DNA of 64,000 nt from Aquimarina megaterium XH134. GTDB taxonomy: Bacteria; Bacteroidota; Bacteroidia; Flavobacteriales; Flavobacteriaceae. The DNA lies in the NCBI RefSeq assembly GCF_000520975.1, contig NZ_JACB01000001.1, forward strand, positions 186,001 to 250,000, read 5' to 3'. The first letter of the stretch is position 1. The number at the start of each line of letters is the position of its first letter. The notes under the pieces were generated by a model. That model was given only the letters and a program-made list of their open reading frames with translations, made no database searches and was not told where the DNA came from. Shown here piece by piece: positions 54,643 through 62,990 of this stretch. A program made the position numbers and the translations under genes.

Positions 54643-55047
54643 TTGAACATATCTCACATACGTAATAACTCAGATACTTTAGGAATTATAGCAAGTAGCT
54701 TATGTTTGGCGCATTGCTTAATTACTCCTTTTCTTTTTATCGCTCATACTGGTTCAGTAATGTTACAAGATGTACATCCTACCTGGTGGAAATCTTTAGA
54801 CATTATTTTTTTAGGTTTTTCTTTTATAGCGATTAACAGGTCTGTTAAAACCACTTCAAAGCCCAAAATGAAGTATGCTTTTTGGATAAGTTGGCTGCTG
54901 TTATTCGTTATTGTTCTAAATGAAAAATTTCTTTTAATTTCTTTACCAGAAGCACTCATTTTCGTAGCATCTCTATTATTAGTGGTTTTACATTTCTACA
55001 ATCTAAAATACTGTCAATGCAAACAAAAATGTTGTAAAACCAATTAA
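54643..55047 (+). CDS. MerC-like membrane protein
   Basis: 134 residues with about four TM segments. SLCLAHCLITPFLFIAHTG carries the conserved C-x-x-H-C of the MerC family, and the tail ends CQCKQKCCKTN, a five-Cys cluster. No ATG precedes TM1; a TTG at 54643 is the probable start. Originally mercury transport proteins, MerC-like proteins in this phylum are common near zinc genes. Ends 10 bases before the GTP cyclohydrolase gene. Confidence 0.75.
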   Translation: MNISHIRNNSDTLGIIASSLCLAHCLITPFLFIAHTGSVMLQDVHPTWWKSLDIIFLGFSFIAINRSVKTTSKPKMKYAFWISWLLLFVIVLNEKFLLISLPEALIFVASLLLVVLHFYNLKYCQCKQKCCKTN

Positions 55048-55057
55048 TCCCAGTAAA

Positions 55058-55720
55058 ATGAATAGAAAGAAAATAGAATTGATAGGAGATGCACATATTT
55101 CTAATAGCATAGAAACTCCTTTACGAGAGGATGCCTTTGAAAAATCTGATAATGAAAAGATCAAAAATATTCAACATCACTTTTCTGAAATAATGAAAGA
55201 GTTGGGGCTCGATTTAACAGATGATAGTCTTTCGGGAACTCCATACAGAGTAGCCAAAATGTATGTAAAAGAACTTTTTTATGGTTTAGCCCCTAAAAAC
55301 CGTCCAAAGATTTCAACTTTTGATAATAAGTACGGGTATCAAAAAATGTTGGTAGAACATAATATTACTATTGACTCTGCTTGTGAGCATCATTTTTTAC
55401 CCATAATTGGTACTGCACATGTAGGGTATATTCCAAAAAACAAGGTAGTAGGATTGTCAAAAATTAACAGGTTAGTCGATTATTATTCACATCGCCCTCA
55501 GGTACAAGAAAGATTATGTCTGCAAATCTTAAATGACTTACAACAAACTTTAGAAACCAAAGATGTTATTGTTGTAGTTAATGCTAAACACTTATGTGTT
55601 TCTTCTAGAGGAATTAAAGATAAAAGTAGTTTTACCACCACGATTGAGTATGGAGGGCAATTTATAGAACCTTCTCTACGAAATGAGTTTTTTGGCATTA
55701 TTAAAAAAAACAATGAGTAA
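55058..55720 (+). CDS. folE: GTP cyclohydrolase I
   Basis: 220 residues, type IA. Motifs DDSLSGTPYRVAKMYVKELF, then ITIDSACEHHFLPIIGTAHV with zinc ligands Cys and His, KVVGLSKINRLVDYYSHRPQ, VQERLCLQI and AKHLCVSSRGIK with the second Cys ligand. Makes 7,8-dihydroneopterin triphosphate for folate and pterins. Zinc-dependent, so its pairing with MerC and a possible Zur site may supply extra enzyme under zinc shortage, or a dedicated copy; inferred. Confidence 0.93.
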   Translation: MNRKKIELIGDAHISNSIETPLREDAFEKSDNEKIKNIQHHFSEIMKELGLDLTDDSLSGTPYRVAKMYVKELFYGLAPKNRPKISTFDNKYGYQKMLVEHNITIDSACEHHFLPIIGTAHVGYIPKNKVVGLSKINRLVDYYSHRPQVQERLCLQILNDLQQTLETKDVIVVVNAKHLCVSSRGIKDKSSFTTTIEYGGQFIEPSLRNEFFGIIKKNNE

Positions 55721-55842
55721 TCTTTTTCATTGGTTCATACATCCTTCGATTTCAAACGTTGCCTATAACATCGCGAAACAGCAGTATAGATTTTTTTTTG
55801 GATGTAACATCCAATATATATTCTTGTATTTAACTCTCTCGG

Positions 55843-57105
55843 TTACTCCACTTTAATATTTTTATTCAATAACAATTTCATCATAGCATTGGCGGATATA
55901 ATTCCAATTTGTTTAATACGTTCTTTTGGTGTTTCATCTCCAATTTCATAGGTAATTCCTGTAGCTTGATGTCCATATAAAAACCATCCCTTGGAAACAG
56001 GTTTTTTACTATTATTGGATGCTTCATTTACAGTATAACCTGGTATTTCATCTTCAAGCGTTGTAAACCAATCTTCTATAAAATGCGGTAAATGTGTGTT
56101 TTCTCTTTCGGCATTGGTATAAAACACATCTTCGTAAGTTGAATGGAAATCCAGCCCTAGTACAATTTTACTTTTATGTAGTCTGGCTACTTCATTTATA
56201 TATTGCACTATCTGTTTGACTTCAGGCTGCCTGTACTTTGACCAATCTCTATTCGTATCAACACCATTAGCATTATGCCTCCAATGCCCCAAATCTACTC
56301 CATCTGGGTTCACAATGGGAAAAGCTAATACTCTATACTTATCCAAAAACGCTTCGGTCACAGATGATTTTTTAACTATGGTTTCAAGAAAATGTTGAAA
56401 AGCAAAATAACCTGTTACTTCTGGTGGATGCTGACGGGTCAGCAATACAATAATATCCCTATTTTGAGGATCCCCATTGTAAATATCCAAAACAGGAATA
56501 TTCCTTCCTAAAACCGATAATCCAACACTTTTTAATTGCACTGTGGTATTATTATCTACTATAGTTTTTTGATACCATTGCTCAACTTCTTTAGAAGTAT
56601 GCAATTCCTGGGCAGCAATGATCTGGGGAATCTTATTTACTTTCAGTTTAAGTGTTGCTATCGTATCTCTAACTAAAAATGAAGTAGTATCAGCGTTATG
56701 CCAAATCTTACCATCAAATATTTTTGGTACATATCTATGAGCAAAACCATGAGGATATCTGAATTGGACATACCGCTGTTGAATCGTATCCGACCATATT
56801 TTAAAAGCATAATATGGACTTTTATTAATTGGTATATTCTCTGGCTCAATATCAACAACTACCGTATTATCATTTATTACTTCTACTCCATTTACACGTC
56901 CTCCATCAAAAGTATTGCTGATCCAAACACGAGTATCTTTTGAGGTATACGTTTTTTTACTCTGATATGATATTTTTCTGTTACGAGTATCTACTTTTTC
57001 TGGAAAATTCACCTTTTTAGGGCCAACACAGGAAGATATAGCCGCCGCAATAAATATTGCGATAAGTAATATTGTCTTTTGAGAATATCTATTTTCTTTT
57101 TTCAT
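55843..57105 (-). CDS. M14-family zinc carboxypeptidase lipoprotein
   Basis: 420 residues, lipoprotein signal (IAAAISSC-VGP). N-terminal ~150 residues form a beta domain; peptidase domain follows with zinc ligands in RQHPPEVTGYF (H-x-x-E), third ligand in LGLDFHSTYED, and a catalytic Glu in GITYEIGDETP. Paralogue of the protein at 61549-62736. In the SusD-headed operon it likely trims peptides outside the cytoplasm; M14 members include gamma-glutamyl peptidases. Last gene of the operon. Confidence 0.88.
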   Translation of the reverse strand: MKKENRYSQKTILLIAIFIAAAISSCVGPKKVNFPEKVDTRNRKISYQSKKTYTSKDTRVWISNTFDGGRVNGVEVINDNTVVVDIEPENIPINKSPYYAFKIWSDTIQQRYVQFRYPHGFAHRYVPKIFDGKIWHNADTTSFLVRDTIATLKLKVNKIPQIIAAQELHTSKEVEQWYQKTIVDNNTTVQLKSVGLSVLGRNIPVLDIYNGDPQNRDIIVLLTRQHPPEVTGYFAFQHFLETIVKKSSVTEAFLDKYRVLAFPIVNPDGVDLGHWRHNANGVDTNRDWSKYRQPEVKQIVQYINEVARLHKSKIVLGLDFHSTYEDVFYTNAERENTHLPHFIEDWFTTLEDEIPGYTVNEASNNSKKPVSKGWFLYGHQATGITYEIGDETPKERIKQIGIISANAMMKLLLNKNIKVE

Positions 57106-57121
57106 TGCTTTTCAATTTATA

Positions 57122-58444
57122 TCAAAATACTTTATTCAATGCATTACTCATTTTTTTCCAGCCTTGTTCGTCTGCTCTAAGCCTGGTTTTTTCTTGTTCT
57201 ACGTGAATAAACCTTCCTGAGGAAATGGTAGTAGATTGTTCACATGGTGTTGTACTTTGGTTAATCAATCTTCCCTGAACATTAGTAAAACCAATAAGTC
57301 TAGTCCATTCTGTATCGATATGAGCTAGTTTAAAAGTTAAAGCAGCATCTTCCTCTTGAATAGCTTCTTTTAGTTTTACTGCATAATCTATTGCGGGGGT
57401 ATGTCGCGTTCCATTGCTCATAATCACATAGGGATCGGTCGATCGTTTAGAGAAACCATGTAATTGAATAAACAGTGTATTGGTATTCCATTGTAATAGT
57501 ATTTCTGTTGTTTTTTGAAATACAGCCTGGGTTGCATGGGCCAGGTCAGAAATACGATACGGTTGAGTCGAACCACAGACACTTGTTGTACCAGAGCAAC
57601 TGGAATTTACCATACTATTACAACGGTGTACTCCATTCAGAAACAAAGCCATAGCGCCGGTATTTTTAAAACAATATATGGCTTCTTTACCTGTATTGGT
57701 ATCATACAATGCATGGGGAGCTTGTAGAATCAAATTTTCTTTTATCGGAGTAGTATGAAATACATAGGTTCCCCAATGATTATTTCCTGAACTCTTTTTT
57801 TCCAAAATATAGAATTTCTGGCTTGGAGAAAAAGCAGTATCTATAAATATTGTAACTTGATATCCAAGTGGGTTTGCAGCTACTATTGCTTTCGGAATAT
57901 CTCTGGCAAGTAAGGCTTCTATTATTTCCTCCCAATCTGTGATTTGTTGCACAGTTGGTGAATTATATTGATTCTCTGATGCTCCCGGCATATCAGCTAG
58001 AATATTTCCTAAATATGACGTTATATCCCCTGAAACTTGCACAGGGATATTTGTTTGCAAGGTCTTCACTTCTATAGATACACTACCCTGAGAAACATTC
58101 CCTGTCGTATCTTTTGCCCTTACCGCAATGATGTATTTTGTATCTGCCTCCAAACCTGTAAGAGTATATACCGTATCTGTAAGGGTCGTGGTTCTTGTAC
58201 CCTCTAAAAAAATATCATATTGTATACCTCCTACATTGTCTGTTGCTTCTTCCCAACTTAGGGTAATGGTTGTTGCAGAAATATGAGTTGCAACCAATCC
58301 AGTAGGAGTACTTGGAGGAGTAGTATCTACACTCTCCGACCCGGGTGAATCATTTGAAGAACATCCCTGATATATGGTTGTACTAAAGATAATCATTACC
58401 AAAACAGGTACAATTCTCCCTTTTAATATGCTAAGTTTATCCAT
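57122..58444 (-). CDS. Lipoprotein with FN3 domain and unknown hydrolase-like domain
   Basis: 440 residues, lipoprotein signal (TIYQGC-SSND). FN3 domain at ~40-130 (PPSTPTGLVATHISATTITL). The rest (~165-440) is not a family I can name: APHALYDTNTGKEA, FLNGVHRCNSM, LAHATQAVFQ, FIQLHGFSKRS, FTNVQGRLINQ and RFIHVEQEKTRLR. These spaced His with Arg recall N-formylglutamate amidohydrolase or poly-gamma-glutamate hydrolase folds, so a metallo-amidase is a guess. Sits between the racemase-like and M14 genes. Confidence 0.6.
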   Translation of the reverse strand: MDKLSILKGRIVPVLVMIIFSTTIYQGCSSNDSPGSESVDTTPPSTPTGLVATHISATTITLSWEEATDNVGGIQYDIFLEGTRTTTLTDTVYTLTGLEADTKYIIAVRAKDTTGNVSQGSVSIEVKTLQTNIPVQVSGDITSYLGNILADMPGASENQYNSPTVQQITDWEEIIEALLARDIPKAIVAANPLGYQVTIFIDTAFSPSQKFYILEKKSSGNNHWGTYVFHTTPIKENLILQAPHALYDTNTGKEAIYCFKNTGAMALFLNGVHRCNSMVNSSCSGTTSVCGSTQPYRISDLAHATQAVFQKTTEILLQWNTNTLFIQLHGFSKRSTDPYVIMSNGTRHTPAIDYAVKLKEAIQEEDAALTFKLAHIDTEWTRLIGFTNVQGRLINQSTTPCEQSTTISSGRFIHVEQEKTRLRADEQGWKKMSNALNKVF

Positions 58445-58452
58445 TAGTTCCT

Positions 58453-59997
58453 TTATATTTTTGAATTTTGATTCAAATGAGCAGCTTTGGTATTGTTCTG
58501 ATTAAAGTGCTTCATTAATTTATATACTTTTGGTATTTGTTGTTGAAAACGGGTAAGAATATCTTCCGGAATGTTGTTACGGCTAAAAGGCACTACTTTG
58601 ACATATTCCTGTATTTCTCCTGCTTGTCTTCCATATTTATAGTCATAAGGAAAGCGCCCCAAACTATCGATTACGGTATTGGTATTTTGTTTGTTGGGTA
58701 CACTGATATAAAATTCGCTGTTTTTTAATTGTCCATTAGGGTTAAACAGTTGATCATCTTTTAAATGATAAAAAAGTTCTTTAGCAGTATCAACAGCTGG
58801 ATCTACCAAAACAATATTCTCCTCCATAAACCCCTGATATACATATTTTCCATTGCTGTCCTTGTATTGGTACAATTCGTTAAGCACCTTATTAATTTCA
58901 TTCTCCATATATGGATAATGCGTACATCCTAAAATCAATGCTTTTAGTTTATGAGGTGTTTTTGATATCCTGATTTTTTCCAGTAAAGTTACCAGATGGT
59001 AGCGCACGTAATTTTCAGCATCATTGATTTGCAATACTTCACAATCGCTTTGCATTCCACTCTTACAAAGCATTCTATTATGGTCAAAATCGAAGTTATA
59101 TACATCAAATAGCGTTTGATTTATTTTCACATCTCCTTCCAAACCTGGTCCTTTATATTCTTTTCTTGGAGTTCTTAGAGTTTTATCAAAATAATCCGGG
59201 TCATTATCTATGGCTTCGGCTATACCAATACCTCCTTGAGAAAACACCTCAACCATCCCGGTGTATCCCATTTCTTTTTTGTATTTGAGCAAAGTATTAT
59301 GATAACCTTTGGAGGCTACAGTTCCTGCAGTTGCCAATACACCAATCACTGCATCTTCTTCTTTTTCGATATGAGCTAATGTCCCTCGTACTCCAGCATC
59401 TATGACTCCAATTACTTTGACATCTGACCCTGCCTTTTTTAGAAAATCTTCTATATACTCTTTTCCATAGGCTGTTGCAGTGTTACAAGCAACAACCAAC
59501 ACTTTAACAGGAAGTTTATTTGTCTCAATAGTTTGATCTTCACGATCCGTGTAGTACTTATTTCCCATTAAGAATTGTGCGTCCTTAATAATATGTTCTT
59601 TTAGCAGATCTATTTTATTTTCCTTAGCATAGTTTCCGTAAGGCATATTGGCTTGATCTCCCAAATAAATAAAAAACTCCTGAGCAAAATCTAGAAGGGA
59701 ATCACTTCCTTTTGTTTTAGTACTATTATTATGCTGGTCATACTCTACAATGGCTTTTAGTACGGTAAGCCCTCCTGTACCAGAATCAAAAACTCCAATA
59801 GGCAAATTCTGTTTTTCTCGCGGGTAAGTAGTGAAATCCAGGTGATAGAAATTATCTTTATCCTCAATTATTGTGGATACAATATCTTCCTTTTGAGATA
59901 CTACAACTTCTTTTTCTTCTTTTTTATATTCTTTTTTACAGCTTATAGATATACTGATTAAAAGTAATATCAGTATGCCGTTCTTTATGTTGTTCAT
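58453..59997 (-). CDS. Exported glutamate/aspartate racemase-like lipoprotein
   Basis: 514 residues, about twice the usual MurI length. Lipoprotein signal (LLLISISISC-KKE). MurI motifs are all present: GVFDSGTGGLTVLKA, first catalytic Cys in VVACNTATAYG, second in LILGCTHYPYM. A long insert lies between them (~285-350), with an added C-terminal part. MurI normally is cytosolic; an exported version suggests turnover of extracellular D-glutamate. Its start overlaps the end of the D-aminoacylase gene by 4 bases (ATGA). Confidence 0.85.
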   Translation of the reverse strand: MNNIKNGILILLLISISISCKKEYKKEEKEVVVSQKEDIVSTIIEDKDNFYHLDFTTYPREKQNLPIGVFDSGTGGLTVLKAIVEYDQHNNSTKTKGSDSLLDFAQEFFIYLGDQANMPYGNYAKENKIDLLKEHIIKDAQFLMGNKYYTDREDQTIETNKLPVKVLVVACNTATAYGKEYIEDFLKKAGSDVKVIGVIDAGVRGTLAHIEKEEDAVIGVLATAGTVASKGYHNTLLKYKKEMGYTGMVEVFSQGGIGIAEAIDNDPDYFDKTLRTPRKEYKGPGLEGDVKINQTLFDVYNFDFDHNRMLCKSGMQSDCEVLQINDAENYVRYHLVTLLEKIRISKTPHKLKALILGCTHYPYMENEINKVLNELYQYKDSNGKYVYQGFMEENIVLVDPAVDTAKELFYHLKDDQLFNPNGQLKNSEFYISVPNKQNTNTVIDSLGRFPYDYKYGRQAGEIQEYVKVVPFSRNNIPEDILTRFQQQIPKVYKLMKHFNQNNTKAAHLNQNSKI

Positions 59998-61568
59998 GGG
60001 TTAATTTTGTGTTTTTTTAATACTTTTCCGTGTAATCCTTGAATGTACATTCCTTGCTTTACAGCAATTTTTCCGTTAACAATACTATACTTCAATCCTT
60101 CAGCATACTGAAAGGCATTAGCATAATCTGCGATATCCTTAAAGGTTTCTGGATCAAAAATGATAATGTCTGCATAAAAACCTTTCTTAATTGTCCCTCT
60201 CCCAGAGAGCTTTACTATGGATGCTGTTTTGGATGTACTGTTGTTTATGAATTGAGAAAGAGAAATAATTTTGTCTTGTTTTACATATTTGTGGTATTTC
60301 CTTGGAAAAGAGCCATATTTTCTTGGGTGACCTGTATTACCATCTGATCCGGTAACTACCCAAGGTTCTTTCATGAAATTTGTAATATCTCTATGGTTCA
60401 TATTAAAAGAAGCTACGCGGGCATATCCAGTTTTAAGGATTTCAAATACAGTTTCTTCTGGTAGCATTTGAAGTTCTTTGGATATTTGCAACAAGTTTTT
60501 GTTTACAAATTTTTGGTCATCGGTTTTAACTATCAATAATTTATTGGCTCCTCCTCTACGTTTTATGTTTTTCCTGGTTTCCTCAAGAATCTTTTTTCTA
60601 TGAGTAGGATTATTATACCTAAGAAAAAGAGAATCAAGCCCACCACTTTCTGCCCATCTCGGTACTACAGCAGATTTTAATCCTGTAGCAGAAGCATCAT
60701 AAGGATATTGATTCGCAGTAATTTCAATTCCGGACATCCGAGCTTTTTGTACCATTCGGATAATTTCCTTACTCTTAGACCATACATCTACTCCCAGGCA
60801 TTTTATGTGTGAAATATGAATAGGAACCTGTGCTTTTGCACCTATTTCTATAGCTTCTTCAATAGCTGGGATAAGTCCAATAGTATATGAACTTTCATCT
60901 CTCAAATGGGTGTCGTATATCCCTCGATATTCTCCAACCAATTTGGTCAAAGCAACTACTTCTTCGGTATTAGAATAACTTCCGGGAGCATAAAAAAGTC
61001 CGGTAGATATCCCAAACGCACCTGATTCCATTTCTTGCTTCAGTAACGTTTTCATTTGCTCAATATCTGCCAGAGTAGCTTTTTTATCTCCTTTTCCCAT
61101 CACTTGATTTCGTAATGTACCATGGCCTACTAATTGAATCACATTAGTACCAATACCTTGTTTTTCATACAGGTCATTGTACTTAGATATTGGGTAAAAG
61201 CTTTCTCCGTCATTACCCACAACTACTGTAGTAACTCCCTGCATCAAAAAAGGGAGGTTATGGGCCTTGTCTTTTTTGACAAGATCTCGATCTGCATGGG
61301 TGTGTGGGTCAATAAAACCGGGGGATACGACCATCCCTTTGGCATCAATATTTTGTGTTGATACAATATCTACAGTATCTTCACTGCCTATAAAAACTAT
61401 TTTGTCATTTTGAATACCAATGGATACATTGGATGCGATAGTATCTATTCCATTATAGACCATCCCATTACGAATCAGTAAGTCTACAGAAATTTCTTTT
61501 TTACCACAGGCATAAAAACTGAGTATGGCTATAAATAAATAGCAATATTTAATTTTGAAATGTTTCAT
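59994..61568 (-). CDS. D-aminoacylase-like amidohydrolase lipoprotein
   Basis: 524 residues, lipoprotein signal (ILSFYAC-GKK). Amidohydrolase-superfamily features: DLLIRNGMVYNGIDTIASNV, metal ligands in GFIDPHTHADRDL, IHISHIKCLG, TGSDGNTGHPRKYGSF and GTIKKGFYADIIIFDPETF. This matches N-acyl-D-amino-acid deacylases. It removes acyl groups from D-amino acids. Coupled with the racemase-like gene downstream; its start overlaps the M14 gene upstream by 20 bases. Confidence 0.87.
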   Translation of the reverse strand: MKHFKIKYCYLFIAILSFYACGKKEISVDLLIRNGMVYNGIDTIASNVSIGIQNDKIVFIGSEDTVDIVSTQNIDAKGMVVSPGFIDPHTHADRDLVKKDKAHNLPFLMQGVTTVVVGNDGESFYPISKYNDLYEKQGIGTNVIQLVGHGTLRNQVMGKGDKKATLADIEQMKTLLKQEMESGAFGISTGLFYAPGSYSNTEEVVALTKLVGEYRGIYDTHLRDESSYTIGLIPAIEEAIEIGAKAQVPIHISHIKCLGVDVWSKSKEIIRMVQKARMSGIEITANQYPYDASATGLKSAVVPRWAESGGLDSLFLRYNNPTHRKKILEETRKNIKRRGGANKLLIVKTDDQKFVNKNLLQISKELQMLPEETVFEILKTGYARVASFNMNHRDITNFMKEPWVVTGSDGNTGHPRKYGSFPRKYHKYVKQDKIISLSQFINNSTSKTASIVKLSGRGTIKKGFYADIIIFDPETFKDIADYANAFQYAEGLKYSIVNGKIAVKQGMYIQGLHGKVLKKHKINP

Positions 61569-62736
61569 TTTTTTGTTTCATCAATAATGTTCTCATTAAA
61601 TTCTCTGCATACACTTTAGCTCTTTCTTTGATCACCTTTCTATCGGTTTCATCTCCCTCTTCATAGGTTACAGCTTCTGCTCCAAATGCGTTAAAAAAAT
61701 AGTTATAAGCATAAGGTAATCCTTGAGACCGTCTTCTTTGCTCCACAATAAATTCAGAGTTTTTTTCTATATGAGTTACCCAATCAGGAATGACCTTTGC
61801 TGTTTTAGCTTCATTAATACTATCCAGTACAAGCATATACGGTCCCGAATAAGAGGTGTGAAAATCAATAGCAAACCTGATCTTTTGCCCTTGTTTTACT
61901 TTAGTTTCTATAGTTTTTTTCACTAGTTGTGTTTCCGGCTGAGTAAAATCAACCCAATCTCTATTAAGGTCTTTACCATTGGCATTATGTCTCCAGTATC
62001 CATGATCGACACCATCAGGATTGAGTAATGGAAACACGATAATATTAAACTTATCACGAAATTGAAGTGCTACTTCTCTTTCTGAAAACATAGTTTCTAC
62101 AAAAATTTTGAAACCTATAGTACCTCCCGGAATTTCAGGTGGATGTTGCCTTGCTATTAATACGACTGTATCTATATTATTCCCTTTTTCTAATGTTAGC
62201 ATATACAAAGGAGTTGCCATAGATGTTACTCCTACCTTCTGTTTTTTCACTTCAGGAAAATCTTGAAGAAATTGCTTTATCCAGTTGTATGTATCTAAAG
62301 AGGTTTCTATCTCCTGGGATGCTATATAGATTTTTTGAGTAGATACCTGTAACTGCAAAGTTGCTGATCCGGTTACTGTATCCAGTATGACTTGATCAGA
62401 TGGTATTGATCTCCAACGTTTTTTGTCTGTACTAATCTTGGGGATATACCGATGTTTATATTTTCCGTAATGAAGGGTTAGGAAAATCTCCTTTTCATTA
62501 TTGGATTGCATGCCAAAGGCATACCATGGGCTTTGGTTTACCGGCTCGTATGCAGGTAATACCCAGGCTTCATACTTATTTTCACCTATTTGCCGTACAC
62601 TGTCTAATCGTGCACTGACAAATGCGGTATCAAAAATCACACTGCCTTGGTTTACATAGGGTTTTTCTGTGTTTACCTTACACGAAACCAATATCCAACA
62701 CAGACAACACCAAATGATTATCTTATTGTTTTCCAT
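61549..62736 (-). CDS. M14-family zinc carboxypeptidase lipoprotein
   Basis: About 395 residues from ATG 62736 (the longer frame opens with TTG). Lipoprotein signal (LCWILVSC-KVN). Zinc motif in ARQHPPEIPGGT, third ligand AIDFHTSYSGPYM, catalytic Glu in AVTYEEGDETDR. Same two-domain layout as the paralogue at 55843-57105, from which it differs enough to suggest different specificity. First enzyme gene after susD, about 250 bases and a hairpin away. Confidence 0.88.
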   Translation of the reverse strand: MENNKIIIWCCLCWILVSCKVNTEKPYVNQGSVIFDTAFVSARLDSVRQIGENKYEAWVLPAYEPVNQSPWYAFGMQSNNEKEIFLTLHYGKYKHRYIPKISTDKKRWRSIPSDQVILDTVTGSATLQLQVSTQKIYIASQEIETSLDTYNWIKQFLQDFPEVKKQKVGVTSMATPLYMLTLEKGNNIDTVVLIARQHPPEIPGGTIGFKIFVETMFSEREVALQFRDKFNIIVFPLLNPDGVDHGYWRHNANGKDLNRDWVDFTQPETQLVKKTIETKVKQGQKIRFAIDFHTSYSGPYMLVLDSINEAKTAKVIPDWVTHIEKNSEFIVEQRRRSQGLPYAYNYFFNAFGAEAVTYEEGDETDRKVIKERAKVYAENLMRTLLMKQKNETFQN

Positions 62737-62858
62737 ACGCTTAATGGTCAAAATACTATTTTGGTTTTCGATTTATTAAAGTGAAAAGTGAGTCTGAAAT
62801 CGGATGTAGTCTATAAACAAATCTGTTCATACCTCATGATTTCGTAGAGGATCTGTAA

Positions 62859-62937
62859 ATAAAAAAGAAGGTTGCTCTCGAGGTTGTATGAATATATGAG
62901 AACTCAATTTAGAGGTATCACTCAAGACAACCCTCTT
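62859..62937 (-). terminator. Hairpin with T-run between susD and the enzyme genes
   Basis: On the minus strand AGAGGGTTG (62936-62928) pairs with CAACCTTCT (62874-62866), one G-T pair, followed by TTTTTT (62865 downwards). The loop is long (~53 bases) and contains weaker pairing. Probably a partial terminator or mRNA-stabilising element below susD, as often seen after susCD. The rest of 62737-62990 shows no gene. Confidence 0.45.
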
Positions 62938-62990
62938 TTTAATACATTTAACTACTGATTCAAACTATTTTTTAAGATCAATTCCTTGAA

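Noticed and set aside
55798..55814. TTGGATG-TAA-CATCCAA inverted repeat between convergent genes folE and M14
   Set aside because: The T-run lies before the stem on the plus strand and becomes an A-run on the minus strand, so it is not an intrinsic terminator in either direction; the stem is short.
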